In this document: piece after piece, positions 11,701-20,524 of the stretch
Layout: each line of letters opens with the position of its first letter
Position numbering within the stretch: the stretch's first letter is position 1
Source of the DNA: Bacteroidetes bacterium GWF2_38_335
GTDB lineage: Bacteria > Bacteroidota > Bacteroidia > Bacteroidales > GWF2-38-335
NCBI GenBank assembly: GCA_001769535.1
Contig: MEOH01000023.1
Span: forward strand, 16,672-80,671
DNA: 64,000 nt
Direction: 5' to 3'
The notes under the pieces: generated by a model
The model's input: only the letters and a program-made list of their open reading frames with translations
What the model was told of the DNA's origin: nothing
Database searches by the model: none
Position numbers and translations under genes: made by a program

Positions 11701-12205
11701 GGCCAATGGAAGAAGTACCATCAACATCTGTGGGATAACCGGTAACAATCAGGGGAGTAGAGACAGTGCCTGACTGGCGGTAAAGCACAAACTGGTCGCT
11801 GGTGGCACCGTCGAATTTCAGGTAATATCCGTTAAAATTCTGTGACCCGTGTAATAAATCGGCAGTGGTGCTGTTATCGGTCATTAGTATAATCTTAAAA
11901 TCGTTGGTGCTTGAAACCGCCCAATTGTAACCATCGGCAATTGAAAAGCGCCATTCGCCATAAGAATTTGTACTTGAGGTAAGCAAAACGGCATCACCGG
12001 CCATTGGGAACGACCTCAGCACCTGACCATCGTTTGATGAAGCCAGTGAACCATCGCCTGAAACAGGCGGATTAACAATTTCAAAAAAAGACACATCACC
12101 CGACCAAACAGGGTTTGCGGTGAAATTACCATCATCAAATGACTCTGTGATCTGCGCAAACAGTACAAATGGCAGAAATATAAATACGGATAATAAAAAC
12201 CTCAT
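8753..12205 (-). CDS. Large secreted protein with three lamin-tail domains and Ig-like modules
   Basis: An 1150-residue protein with a signal peptide ending near LFAQ (residue 17). Residues 20-240 resemble a concanavalin-like lectin domain. Ig-like (Big/SwmA-type) modules alternate with three lamin-tail domains that begin near residue 342 (DIVINEIMADPSPVIGLPEF), 607 (LLICEIMADPDPVVGLPGAE) and 872 (DIVINEVLFDPLGDGSDYIE). The last 100 residues (SPEVFSPDNDGYEDIL... TYTWDGIDRF...IGAYILYFEVFD) form a FlgD-like/gliding-associated C-terminal module, not the classical NPxxG T9SS domain. Extracellular lamin-tail proteins of this kind often accompany surface nucleases or hydrolases. Function here is unknown. 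It is divergent from asd (79 bases apart). Confidence 0.82.
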   Translation of the reverse strand: MRFLLSVFIFLPFVLFAQITESFDDGNFTANPVWSGDVSFFEIVNPPVSGDGSLASSNDGQVLRSFPMAGDAVLLTSSTNSYGEWRFSIADGYNWAVSSTNDFKIILMTDNSTTADLLHGSQNFNGYYLKFDGATSDQFVLYRQSGTVSTPLIVTGYPTDVDGTSSIGRSIKVKRSAVGEWAVFIEDEFDVEATTQRGSTVIDNSHTTSQFFGIVTNITNPGAARLVYFDNLYIGPEIEDTVKPELSYLSVISDTQLDVHFSETVEQTTAETTTNYFVNNSIGNPVSATLDITDNSIVHLTFSTSFTLGLMNTMTIQNITDLNSNIINPVDEDFMYFIISPYDIVINEIMADPSPVIGLPEFEFIELHNTTPIEINLAGWMLTVGSTIKTLNTAAIPANGYIILCHPDAESLLSDFGTVLTVESFPALTNAGTTIKIEDNLGQFIDQVAYTLSWYGDGTKDDGGYTIERIDPENTCSGIGNWTASVNTAGGTPGIQNSVFASNTDNTVPFIIDLVVVNSIQLRVYFSEPVSVAEATTLSSYLVSDGFGNPYLINMYDSENKVYNMFFDSVFTSGSTYTLSVGGISDDCLNPLTHVDIEFQFYIPATHDLLICEIMADPDPVVGLPGAEYVEITNNSVYDISMVNWTFMANDYSDMIPDMRILPGEHIILCDVDDTAAFSSFGKTRGISGMSELTNSGMTLALVDETDRSIHRITYSDDWFAGSFKADGGWSLEMIDPDNPCTGEDNWKPSVSTTGGTPGVVNSVDADNPDVTPPEISHVGYYSTSIVEVFFNERIDPASINPDYYFVRGSDFVIDVIPVEPEYLSVLVYFIDYISYEQDYLDILDTITDCSGNQLITSESFGFAVPVDPAPFDIVINEVLFDPLGDGSDYIEIYNRSSNTFDLKDLRLATRDETGIIESVKEVSSESFLMAPGSYMVITEDIVNVQTQYYTPAPKLFVEAVSMPSYSNESGEVVLMDKTGEVLDDFIYNADMHYELLSSVDGVSIERIDFDVETNSEMNWHSAAQTVGFGTPAYKNSVYNDQVIGNELVNVSPEVFSPDNDGYEDILTISYKFGQAGYVANVKIFDAKGRLVIELVKGDLLGTEGTYTWDGIDRFDEKARIGAYILYFEVFDLKGNTNKYKLPVIVASKL

Positions 12206-12284
12206 AAATAGATTTTATTTCTTTAAAAAATCATTTGAAAGATACTAATTTTGCAGCAAATAATGATCATTTAAAACAAAAAAT

Positions 12285-13271
12285 ATGAAAGTTGCGGTTG
12301 TAGGTGCCACTGGACTTGTTGGGACATTAATGCTTAAAGTCTTAGAAGAAAGGAATTTTCCGGTTACAGAACTGATTCCGGTTGCTTCAGAAAAATCTGT
12401 TGGCAAAACGGTTGTTTTCAAGGGAGCAGAATACAAAATAACAGGCATGGCCGAAGCGGTAGCCATGAAACCACAACTGGCCATTTTTTCGGCAGGAGGC
12501 GGCACATCCCTTGAATGGGCACCAAAATTTGCCGAAGCAGGCACAACAGTTGTTGACAATTCATCGGCGTGGCGAATGGATCCGGACAAAAAACTGATTA
12601 TTCCGGAAATAAACGCATCAGTTCTGACAAAAAACGACAAAGTCATTGCCAATCCAAACTGCTCAACCATTCAGATGCTTGTGGTACTGGCTCCCCTGCA
12701 TAAAAAATATCAAATTAAAAGAGTGGTTGTTTCAACCTATCAAAGTGTTACAGGAACCGGAGTAAAAGCTGTAAATCAAATGGAAAATGAGCGGAATAAC
12801 ATTGAAGGAGAAAAAGCATATCCATACAGAATAGATAAAAACTGCATTCCGCAATGCGATGTGTTTACCGACAACGGTTATACCAAAGAAGAATTAAAAC
12901 TGACCAACGAAACAAAAAAAATACTTGATCCTGCGATAGATGTAACAGCCACAGCCGTAAGGGTTCCGGTAACCGGAGGCCACAGTGAGGCAGTGAACAT
13001 TGAGTTTGAAAAGGATTTCGAAATATCCGAAATAAGACAATTGCTTTCTAACGCGCCGGGAGTCAACCTGCAGGATTATATTCAGGAAAATATATATCCC
13101 ATGCCCTTGTTTGCCAATGGAAAAGACGATGTTTTTGTGGGCAGGATCAGAAAGGATTTTTCAAGGGAGAAATGTTTGAATCTTTGGATTGTGGCTGATA
13201 ATTTGAGAAAAGGTGCGGCCACCAATGCGGTGCAGATTGGGGAATATCTGATAAAAAATGGTTTGGTGTAA
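12285..13271 (+). CDS. asd: Aspartate-semialdehyde dehydrogenase
   Basis: A 328-residue enzyme of normal length. It converts aspartyl-4-phosphate to aspartate semialdehyde with NADPH, the branch point toward lysine/diaminopimelate, threonine and methionine. Visible motifs are the Rossmann start VAVVGATGLVG, VDNSSAWRMD, the catalytic cysteine in NPNCSTIQM (Cys about 126), and the substrate-binding region VRVPVTGGHSEAVNIEF. Upstream, TAATTTTG at 12246-12253 fits a TAnnTTTG -7 box about 30 bases before the ATG, though no good -33 box is seen. Confidence 0.95.
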   Translation: MKVAVVGATGLVGTLMLKVLEERNFPVTELIPVASEKSVGKTVVFKGAEYKITGMAEAVAMKPQLAIFSAGGGTSLEWAPKFAEAGTTVVDNSSAWRMDPDKKLIIPEINASVLTKNDKVIANPNCSTIQMLVVLAPLHKKYQIKRVVVSTYQSVTGTGVKAVNQMENERNNIEGEKAYPYRIDKNCIPQCDVFTDNGYTKEELKLTNETKKILDPAIDVTATAVRVPVTGGHSEAVNIEFEKDFEISEIRQLLSNAPGVNLQDYIQENIYPMPLFANGKDDVFVGRIRKDFSREKCLNLWIVADNLRKGAATNAVQIGEYLIKNGLV

Positions 13272-13322
13272 CTTTTGATTTTTTTTTTCGTATAACGGCA
13301 TATAACATAAAAATGCTTAGCT

Positions 13323-14507
13323 ATGAAACTACTTTTACTCGCTCTGTTCATTCCGGCATTCATGAATGCACAGATTTTCCTTCAGGGAGAATATCTTGAA
13401 GTCGGTGTTCACACATATGGATCATTTGGAAGTGATTCCGGTGCTGTTGTTCCCGCTGGATTTCATCCCACAAGCATGCAATTGGGCTTTGTGATGGATT
13501 ATGGAATGGATGGATGGGATGTTGGAGAGCCATTTTATATGGGTGACTTTTTCGTACCCGGTTTCCCCGAAGAAGGTTGGGGAATTGAGTTTGATACCGA
13601 CACCGGATCAGTGAATTTCAACAATTTCGGACTGGCAAACACTCTTTATCCCGGCTATGGAGACAATCCTGTTCCAATGACAAGTATAATTGATGACAGT
13701 TCAGGTGATACACTGAGCTGCACCTGGAACGGAGTTGTCATTCTTGGAGAAACTAAACTTAACATTGTTCAGCGTGTCTATTTCAGAACACACGACTTGT
13801 ATTTCAATGTGGATATATCCTTAACAAATACAGGGATGGATACTATTTTCGGACTTGAATATTTCAGAAATATAGACCCAGACAATGAAATAGACTGGAC
13901 CGGTGACTATACCACAAGCAATTATGTGATGTATCAGCCCGGCTTTGACGGAAACGAAGACAAAGCCATGGTTTGTGCAAGGGGATTGATCTATGATATT
14001 CCTTGTTATCTTGCAGCAATAGACTCCAACGCTCGCGTATCCGTTGAGGGATTTTCAAACCGCGACCCGGATGATATTCTTGATTCACCAATTATGCCAA
14101 GCCAAACAGAACCTTCAATTATGGATGAGGCCATTGCTTTGGCTTTTGAATGTGGCAACTTGAATCCCGGCGGATCCTATAACATGTCCTATAAATATGC
14201 TATGGACGACGAGGCAGTTCTGGGAGGGCAAAATGGCATCAGCAGCAATAATTTGAGCGGACTGAATGTTTACCCGAACCCCATGGATGAAAATTCGACC
14301 ATCAACTTTATTCTGAAAGAAAATTCGACAGTTAAAATCGAAATTTATAACACCTACGGGCAACTTGTTTCAGAAGTAACAGACCAGAATTATCCCTCGG
14401 GCAGATATGAGATTCCTTTAAACACCAACGAATTGCCAAAAGGAATGTACACGGTCAGAATTGAAAATAACGGAAAAATCACCAGCAGAAGATTGATTAA
14501 GCTATAA
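13323..14507 (+). CDS. Secreted protein of unknown function with T9SS sorting domain
   Basis: A 394-residue protein. It has a short signal peptide (MKLLLLALFIPAFMNAQ), a roughly 290-residue beta-rich body I do not recognise (contains GWDVGEPFYMGDFFVPGFPEEGW and YFRNIDPDNEIDW), and a C-terminal T9SS type A domain (LNVYPNPMDENSTINFIL to ITSRRLIKL). It lies 51 bases after asd but is functionally unrelated. A terminator follows it directly. Confidence 0.8.
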   Translation: MKLLLLALFIPAFMNAQIFLQGEYLEVGVHTYGSFGSDSGAVVPAGFHPTSMQLGFVMDYGMDGWDVGEPFYMGDFFVPGFPEEGWGIEFDTDTGSVNFNNFGLANTLYPGYGDNPVPMTSIIDDSSGDTLSCTWNGVVILGETKLNIVQRVYFRTHDLYFNVDISLTNTGMDTIFGLEYFRNIDPDNEIDWTGDYTTSNYVMYQPGFDGNEDKAMVCARGLIYDIPCYLAAIDSNARVSVEGFSNRDPDDILDSPIMPSQTEPSIMDEAIALAFECGNLNPGGSYNMSYKYAMDDEAVLGGQNGISSNNLSGLNVYPNPMDENSTINFILKENSTVKIEIYNTYGQLVSEVTDQNYPSGRYEIPLNTNELPKGMYTVRIENNGKITSRRLIKL

Positions 14508-14527
14508 CATCGAAAGAAAAAATTAAG

Positions 14528-14563
14528 GCCACAAATCACCATTTCAAATTGATTTGTGGCTTT
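14528..14563 (+). terminator. Intrinsic terminator between convergent genes
   Basis: GCCACAAATCA (14528-14538) is perfectly complementary to TGATTTGTGGC (14550-14560), with an 11-base loop and a following TTT. It separates the T9SS protein from the convergent SGNH-like gene that ends at 14565, and is probably used by both strands. Confidence 0.8.
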
Positions 14564-14564
14564 A

Positions 14565-15629
14565 TTATTTTATCAGGATTGAGTCATGTTCAACAAACTG
14601 ATTCGGGTAAAACTTTTTTAGTGCTTCAGCAACATTCCGGGCAACGGTTTTCCTGCCTTTTTGGTCGTAATGTTCGGTTGTCCATGTTTGGTCATAGAAC
14701 GATGAGTCGCCGACTGCATAAAGGTTATCCACGACAACTACACCCATTGAAGTATACCGGTCGGTTAAAAGTTTCCGGTTATATTCCATAAAATAAACCA
14801 GTGTATCGCCAATCAATTCTTTGGCTTTTTCATGGTTTTCGGCAAGCAGATTAAAAACAAGATTCCAGTTTCTTTCTTTTGCCAGGTGAACAATTTCATC
14901 AAAATCATCGATTCGGGGATTATTATCGGGATCAATCTGGAAAGCATAGGTTTTAACATAGATTGAAGCCATTTTATTTTTGGAGATATCCCTTGTTCCA
15001 TCTTTGTTGTATGATCCCATTTCCCAAACATCGGCCTCCCAATCTGCAACATTGTCGTAAGAAAAATCAAAGGGAAGATCAAACTTGTCATTTCTCATTT
15101 TTCTTCTTACCTGGGCATTGCGCTCATTTTTATTCTTTACATCGTATGCTTTGAAAGATAAACAGAATCGGTTAATCAAAGGATACCGGGGCTGCAGCAA
15201 AACCATACTTTTATTAATTGCTGTTTCAAGCCTCGAATAAATCCACTCGGCATTAAACGACCTCATATTCAAGGTAACAACAACTGTTTTGATTTTTGAA
15301 TCTTCCGGAATATTTCTCAGTAATGTAAGGTAATTTCCGGCATGCCATGCACCTTTGCTGATGGCGCCTGTTTTTATTCCGGGAAAGTATGCTCCCATCA
15401 TTTCTGAAATGCTGCGAACATCTGTATCGCTCCATGAATAGGCTGTGTTGGATGATTCACCAAGGTAAATAACCTCGCAACTATCCTGCACTGCCCTCAC
15501 CTTGTTTATAACCGAAGAATGTTTCTGGATATCGGCTTCAAGGAAATAAGCTTCATAAATGAAATTTGAAATCACCAGAAAAATGGCAATTGCAAGAAAA
15601 CGAACGCTTATTTTAATAAAAACTTTCAT
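14565..15629 (-). CDS. SGNH-hydrolase-like membrane-anchored partner of an MBOAT acyltransferase
   Basis: A 354-residue protein with one N-terminal membrane segment (residues 8-25) and a periplasmic body. It resembles the SGNH/GDSL-like partners of MBOAT proteins. VIYLGESSNTAYSW gives a GxSS-type block I nucleophile, and WTTEHYDQKGR near residue 325 supplies a plausible catalytic His. A second Asp/Asn block (VVTLNMRSFN) lies between them. It starts 5 bases after the stop of the MBOAT gene, so the two are co-expressed. Likely role: transfer of an acyl (often acetyl) group to an extracellular polysaccharide. The substrate is not evident. Confidence 0.65.
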   Translation of the reverse strand: MKVFIKISVRFLAIAIFLVISNFIYEAYFLEADIQKHSSVINKVRAVQDSCEVIYLGESSNTAYSWSDTDVRSISEMMGAYFPGIKTGAISKGAWHAGNYLTLLRNIPEDSKIKTVVVTLNMRSFNAEWIYSRLETAINKSMVLLQPRYPLINRFCLSFKAYDVKNKNERNAQVRRKMRNDKFDLPFDFSYDNVADWEADVWEMGSYNKDGTRDISKNKMASIYVKTYAFQIDPDNNPRIDDFDEIVHLAKERNWNLVFNLLAENHEKAKELIGDTLVYFMEYNRKLLTDRYTSMGVVVVDNLYAVGDSSFYDQTWTTEHYDQKGRKTVARNVAEALKKFYPNQFVEHDSILIK

Positions 15630-15634
15630 CTATA

Positions 15635-17044
15635 TCAGAACTGAAAATAAATAAACGGGAAATTTTCGACTCCCGAAAAAACAATAATTACAAATATCAG
15701 GAAAAAATAAATCAGCCATCTGAAAATCAAATGTTTATTTCCTATCCACTTATCGAATCGTGAATTGTAAAGCAGAATATCGCTCACAATAAAAATGATC
15801 AGGAAAATCCAGACAAATGGTTCAACATAAAAATAATCCCTTTTCCCAATATTTTCTGCCAACGCACTAAACATGTTTTTGACAACAATCATATCGTTTG
15901 ATCTGAAGAAAACCCATATCACAGTTACCAAAATAAATATGAAAATGGCAACCGGGATTTTTTTCAGAGGAAACCTGCCGGTAAAAGAATATACCGGTTT
16001 TGGATTAAGAATCTTTTCAATAATATACAATAAACCGAAAAGTGCGCCCCAGATGATAAAACTCCAGTTAGCCCCATGCCAGAACCCGCTGATCGTAAAA
16101 ACCACCATGATATTAAAAAACAAACGGGAAACCTTTACCCTGCTGCCACCAAGCGGAATAAACAGGTAGTCTCTGAACCAGGTGGAAAGTGAAATATGCC
16201 AGCGTTGCCAAAATTCAGCGATTCCTGTTGCCAGATAGGGTGTTTTAAAATTATCCATGAGTGTGTACCCGAGTATTTTCGCACTGCCGACTGCAATGAG
16301 AGAATATCCGTAAAAATCAGCATAAATCTGGAAAGAGTAAAAAAACATTCCCGTCAGCAAACTTGAGGAACCAAATTTTTCGGGAGCATCATACAATTCG
16401 TCCACATAACCGCAAAGATTGTCGGCTACCACCATTTTAATGAAAAGTCCATAAAGAATCAATCTCATTCCATTGGAAAAATTGTCGTAGGTAAAAAAGT
16501 GTTTTACCCTGAATTGAGGCCCAAGACGGTCGAACCTTTCAATTGGTCCGGCAACAAGCTGAGGAAAAAACGACACATACAGCGCAAATATTCCCGCATG
16601 TTTTTCAGGTTTAATGCTACCTTTATAAACATCAATACTGTAACTCAGTGTCTGAAAAGTATAGAATGAAATTCCGACCGGCAAAAGAAAGTTAAATGTT
16701 GCAGACTCTTTGAAAATATCAAAGTTTTCAAGCATAACTGTATAAGACTGGCTGAAAAAATTAAAATATTTAAAAAAGAATAATATTCCAAGATTTGAGA
16801 CCAGACTGATTATCAGATAAGGCATTCGCTTTTTTCGGGAGTCCAGTCTGCCCATTTTCAAACCACACAAGTAATCAATTAGTGTGGAGGCAATAATGAT
16901 TATAAGATACTCAGCTTTCCAGCAAGCGTAGAAATAATAACTGGCACCCAAAAGCATAATCCATCGGTACCTGAAAGGCAGGATAAAATATAGCAGAATA
17001 ACTGCAGGAAGAAAAACAACGTATTCAAAGGAATTGAACAACAT
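15635..17044 (-). CDS. MBOAT-family O-acyltransferase (DltB/AlgI-like)
   Basis: I place the start at 17044, where the product begins MLFNSFEYVVFLPAVILLYF, the normal MBOAT N-terminus; a longer frame reaches 17092. About 469 residues with roughly ten membrane spans. Landmarks are LPVGISFYTFQTLSYSIDVY, FFPQLVAGPIERFDRLG, WHISLSTWFRDYLFIPLGG and the catalytic-His region GFWHGANWSFIIWG. AlgI-type members pass acyl groups from the cytoplasm to a periplasmic acceptor. With the adjacent SGNH-like gene it forms a two-gene polysaccharide O-acylation unit. It is divergent from the CREST-type gene, with an 87-base gap. Confidence 0.9.
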   Translation of the reverse strand: MLFNSFEYVVFLPAVILLYFILPFRYRWIMLLGASYYFYACWKAEYLIIIIASTLIDYLCGLKMGRLDSRKKRMPYLIISLVSNLGILFFFKYFNFFSQSYTVMLENFDIFKESATFNFLLPVGISFYTFQTLSYSIDVYKGSIKPEKHAGIFALYVSFFPQLVAGPIERFDRLGPQFRVKHFFTYDNFSNGMRLILYGLFIKMVVADNLCGYVDELYDAPEKFGSSSLLTGMFFYSFQIYADFYGYSLIAVGSAKILGYTLMDNFKTPYLATGIAEFWQRWHISLSTWFRDYLFIPLGGSRVKVSRLFFNIMVVFTISGFWHGANWSFIIWGALFGLLYIIEKILNPKPVYSFTGRFPLKKIPVAIFIFILVTVIWVFFRSNDMIVVKNMFSALAENIGKRDYFYVEPFVWIFLIIFIVSDILLYNSRFDKWIGNKHLIFRWLIYFFLIFVIIVFSGVENFPFIYFQF

Positions 17045-17131
17045 GCTGCTAAAATTTGTTCTTGCAAAGAAAATAATTTTAAATTTAAACATTGCAAAAA
17101 CTTATTTTTTTGCAGCATATATTTGTGAATT

Positions 17132-17830
17132 ATGAAAATCGATACAGAAATGGATAGAATGCATGACCACGGACCCGTTTATCACGAGACCGATTTATCA
17201 AACTTCGTAGCTGAGCCATGGAATGCATTGTCATCACTCATAATTGCACTGCCGGCTGTGTACTTTCTAATAAAATACAGAGGACAATATAAGATTCATG
17301 CTTTTATCATTTATTTTTGCGCTCCTCTACTTATAATGAACGGATTAGGCAGTACACTTTTTCATGCTTTCAGGGCCCATGTGTTTTTCCTAATTATGGA
17401 TGTACTTCCGGTTGTTATCCTTACCCTTGGAATCAGTATATTTTTTCTTTTTAAATTGCTTAAAAAGTGGTATTATGTGACCGGACTGGTTATTATTCTT
17501 GTTGGTTTAAGGATGCTTATTTTCAATATTGCAAGTGGTTCTGATGCCATAAATTTATCATATTTGTACACAGGCATGTTAATTTTTATTCCGGGCTTAT
17601 TGTTTGTCATTAAAACCAAATATTCTTGTATCAAATCACTTCTTTTATCCACATTGTTTTTCGCTGTAGCACTGTTTTTCAGGTTTTACGATCAGTTTCC
17701 CGATCAGTTAATGCCCATGGGAACGCATTGGCTATGGCATATTTTTACCGGAATCGGAGCATTTTTCCTTGGCAGGTATTTAATTAACCTGAAACTGCAA
17801 AACAATTATACCAACGCCCTTGCATATTGA
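17132..17830 (+). CDS. Ceramidase-like (CREST superfamily) integral membrane hydrolase
   Basis: A 232-residue protein with about seven predicted membrane spans. The residues that mark the CREST superfamily (alkaline ceramidases, PAQR receptors, Per1) are present in order: AEPWNALSSL near residue 27 (Glu and Ser), GSTLFHAF near 71 with IMDVLPVV near 90 (His and Asp), and GTHWLWHIFTGIGAF near 200 (the HxxxH pair). Enzymes of this fold are zinc-dependent amide hydrolases acting on lipids. A ceramide-type substrate is plausible because many Bacteroidota make sphingolipids, but this is inference. TATATTTG at 17118-17125 is a good -7 box only six bases before the ATG, suggesting a very short leader. 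Confidence 0.72.
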   Translation: MKIDTEMDRMHDHGPVYHETDLSNFVAEPWNALSSLIIALPAVYFLIKYRGQYKIHAFIIYFCAPLLIMNGLGSTLFHAFRAHVFFLIMDVLPVVILTLGISIFFLFKLLKKWYYVTGLVIILVGLRMLIFNIASGSDAINLSYLYTGMLIFIPGLLFVIKTKYSCIKSLLLSTLFFAVALFFRFYDQFPDQLMPMGTHWLWHIFTGIGAFFLGRYLINLKLQNNYTNALAY

Positions 17831-17945
17831 TCAACCATAGTTTAATTTTGTAATTAAGACCTTTTGATCTTTATTTATGAATAGTCAGATAATCAATACG
17901 CATTATTTGACCTGTTTTCAAGTAAATGCACTTAAAGAAAAAAAA

Positions 17946-19556
17946 ATGAAAAATTACTTCTTGCTTTTTCTTGTAGCTCTTAGTTTTTCAGCTATTCAGG
18001 CCCAGCCACCCGGTTTTGAATGGATAAAAAAATACGGAACCCCTTTACAGGATGCTGTTCATGCAATTTCCGAAGATTCTGAAGGCAATATTTATCTGGC
18101 TGCTGGATTTTCAGACACAATAACACTTGAAAGCGAAACACTTATAAGTAATGGAGGGACTGATGCCCTTCTGATAAAATGCAATTCGAACGGGGATATT
18201 TTATGGTTTACCTCCATCGGAGGAACTGCTGATGATATGGGAACAGAAGTAACCATCGATCCTGAGGGAAATGTTATTTTTTCAGGTGTATTTCATAGTC
18301 ACGAAGTTTTTATCGGTGACACAATTTTGTATTCCTGCGGATGTTGGGAATTCAGTTTTACCTCAAAATACTCCTCAACCGGAGAACTTCAATGGGTTCA
18401 CAGTGTGCTGGGCGAAGGTGCTGTTATTACTAATGGTCAGGCTGTTAATTCAGAAGGAGACATTTATGTAACAGGCGTTTTTTATATGCAATCCTATTTT
18501 GGCAGTGATACTGTTGTAACAGCCGGGTCTGCTGATATTTTCCTTGCTATGTATTCTCAATCAGGAATACTTCAATGGGTAAAAACATTTGGGTATTCGG
18601 GTTATGATTATGGTGCAGATATTACACTCGACAATAATGAAATGCCTGTTTTAACAGGGTATTTTGAGAAAAAGGTCACTTTCGGAAATGACACACTTGC
18701 TTCAAGCGGTTATTATGACACTTACATTGTAAAAACCGATGCTGATGGAAATCCTTTATGGGCCAAAAAAGCCGGGGGTGAAAATGAAGATCAGGGCATA
18801 GGCATTTGCGTTGATGCCCAAAACAAAATTTATATTACCGGTTTTTATAGTGGAACAACATGGTTTGAGGATTATAGTTTTGAGTCCGTTGGAAATTACG
18901 ATTCCTATTTAGCCCGTTACGATGAAAACGGATACTTTGAAAATGCAGTTGTTTTTGGCGGGACAGATCATGAGATGGGGACAAAAGTTTCTGTTGACCA
19001 AACCGGAAACATTTATGCATGTGGACAATTCTCAGGATCAGTTACTTTTGCTGATACGCTATTGACATCAACAAATTACCTTGATTCCTATCTTATCAAA
19101 CTCGACTCTGACTGGAACCGGGTTTGGATAAAGCAGGCAGGCGGATTGAACCAGCAAAAAATTACAGATATAGCGGTTACCGGAAATGATTCATTATACA
19201 TTTGCATCACCTTTTCAGACAGTGTTTTTATTGATGGGGATACAATTCCGGGATATGGAGGCGGCTGGGATGATTTTATGGTTGGAAGGATCCTTCCTGA
19301 TTCTTTACTTACCCAAACAATGCTTTTTACAAATGAAGATTTTCTTATCTACCCAAACCCTGTAACCGACAGATTGCAGTTAGTAACAAACAGTGAGTCA
19401 TTCGTCAGGATTATAGAAACCAGCGGCAGAACAATATACACCAGAAGGTTTGAAAGTACTCATACCATCGATTGCTCCGGTTTTGAAAAGGGAATTTATT
19501 TTGTTGAAGTAACAACCCGGAAAAGTAAAAAAATCAGCAAAATTGTGAAGTATTGA
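17946..19556 (+). CDS. Secreted SBBP beta-propeller protein with T9SS sorting domain
   Basis: The start at 17946 is chosen because it yields a signal peptide (MKNYFLLFLVALSFSAIQAQ); an in-frame ATG at 17877 would add 23 unlikely residues. The mature protein is nearly all propeller repeats (GNIYLAAGFSDTITL, GNVIFSGVFHSHEVF, GDIYVTGVFYMQSYF, NKIYITGFYSGTTWF and others), then a T9SS type A domain beginning FLIYPNPVTDRLQL and ending SKISKIVKY-like. It is a paralogue in design of the gene at 3250-5328. Function unknown; surface or secreted. Confidence 0.85.
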   Translation: MKNYFLLFLVALSFSAIQAQPPGFEWIKKYGTPLQDAVHAISEDSEGNIYLAAGFSDTITLESETLISNGGTDALLIKCNSNGDILWFTSIGGTADDMGTEVTIDPEGNVIFSGVFHSHEVFIGDTILYSCGCWEFSFTSKYSSTGELQWVHSVLGEGAVITNGQAVNSEGDIYVTGVFYMQSYFGSDTVVTAGSADIFLAMYSQSGILQWVKTFGYSGYDYGADITLDNNEMPVLTGYFEKKVTFGNDTLASSGYYDTYIVKTDADGNPLWAKKAGGENEDQGIGICVDAQNKIYITGFYSGTTWFEDYSFESVGNYDSYLARYDENGYFENAVVFGGTDHEMGTKVSVDQTGNIYACGQFSGSVTFADTLLTSTNYLDSYLIKLDSDWNRVWIKQAGGLNQQKITDIAVTGNDSLYICITFSDSVFIDGDTIPGYGGGWDDFMVGRILPDSLLTQTMLFTNEDFLIYPNPVTDRLQLVTNSESFVRIIETSGRTIYTRRFESTHTIDCSGFEKGIYFVEVTTRKSKKISKIVKY

Positions 19557-19566
19557 TATTTCGGGG

Positions 19567-20517
19567 TTATTTGCTTAGTAATTCATGACATGCGGCTGTA
19601 ATATTTGCAGCCCTTAACCCATATTTATCAAGCAGTTCATCTGGTTTTCCCGATTCACCAAAGCAATCTTGCATACCAATCATTTTCACCTTAACGGGAT
19701 AATTTTCAGCAACCACTTCGGCCACTGCACTTCCCAGTCCGCCAATAACCTGATGCTCCTCAACAGTAACAATTTTACCAGTTTCCTTTGCTGCCCTGAT
19801 GATGGTTTCCTTATCAATGGGTTTGATTGTATGAATATTTATTACCCGTGCTTTTACTCCCGATTTTTCAAGTTCAGCAGACGACTGTAATGCTTCCCAC
19901 ACCATATGTCCGGTTGCAATAATACTGATATCATTTCCCTCATTGAGAATCTGAGCTTTTCCTACAATAAACTGCTGATCGGGAAAAGTGAAATCAGGAA
20001 CCGGTTCCCTTCCGAAGCGTATGTAGCATGGACCTTTCACCTGATCTATGGATGCAAGAACAGCCAGTCTAGTTTGAGTTGCATCGCAGGGTAAAAGAAC
20101 AGTCATATTTGGCAAGGCGCGCATAATGGCAAGATCTTCGAGCGCCTGGTGGGTTGCGCCATCCGGACCAACAGAAATTCCGCCATGAGCACCGCCGATT
20201 TTCACGGGCAGGTTATTATAGCAAATTGAAACCCTGATTTGATCAGTAGTGCGCAATGCAGCAAAAACGCCATAAGTTGAAAAGAATGGGATTTTACCTT
20301 CAAGAGCCATTCCGGCCGCCACCCCGGCAATATTTTGCTCGGCAATTCCAAACGAAAAAAACCTTTCGGGAAATGCTTTAGCAAACAAATCCATTCCTAC
20401 CGAAGCAGTGATATCGGCTCCAATGCAAAGAATGCCGGAGTATTTTTCTCCTGCTTCCTTCAGTCCTTCGCCAAAACCGGCTTTGGTTGGTTTATATTGC
20501 CTTATGGTGTAATTCAT
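19567..20517 (-). CDS. Transketolase, C-terminal subunit
   Basis: A 316-residue protein containing the pyrimidine-binding and C-terminal domains of transketolase. Visible features are FSFGIAEQNIAGVAAGMAL (with the Glu that activates thiamine pyrophosphate), GGAHGGISVGPDGATHQALEDLAIMRALPNM, and the C-terminal domain with VEEHQVIGGLGSAVAEV. It pairs with the N-terminal subunit encoded 7 bases upstream to form one active enzyme of the non-oxidative pentose phosphate pathway. A split transketolase is common in Bacteroidota, archaea and Firmicutes. Confidence 0.92.
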   Translation of the reverse strand: MNYTIRQYKPTKAGFGEGLKEAGEKYSGILCIGADITASVGMDLFAKAFPERFFSFGIAEQNIAGVAAGMALEGKIPFFSTYGVFAALRTTDQIRVSICYNNLPVKIGGAHGGISVGPDGATHQALEDLAIMRALPNMTVLLPCDATQTRLAVLASIDQVKGPCYIRFGREPVPDFTFPDQQFIVGKAQILNEGNDISIIATGHMVWEALQSSAELEKSGVKARVINIHTIKPIDKETIIRAAKETGKIVTVEEHQVIGGLGSAVAEVVAENYPVKVKMIGMQDCFGESGKPDELLDKYGLRAANITAACHELLSK

Positions 20518-20524
20518 CTTTGAA

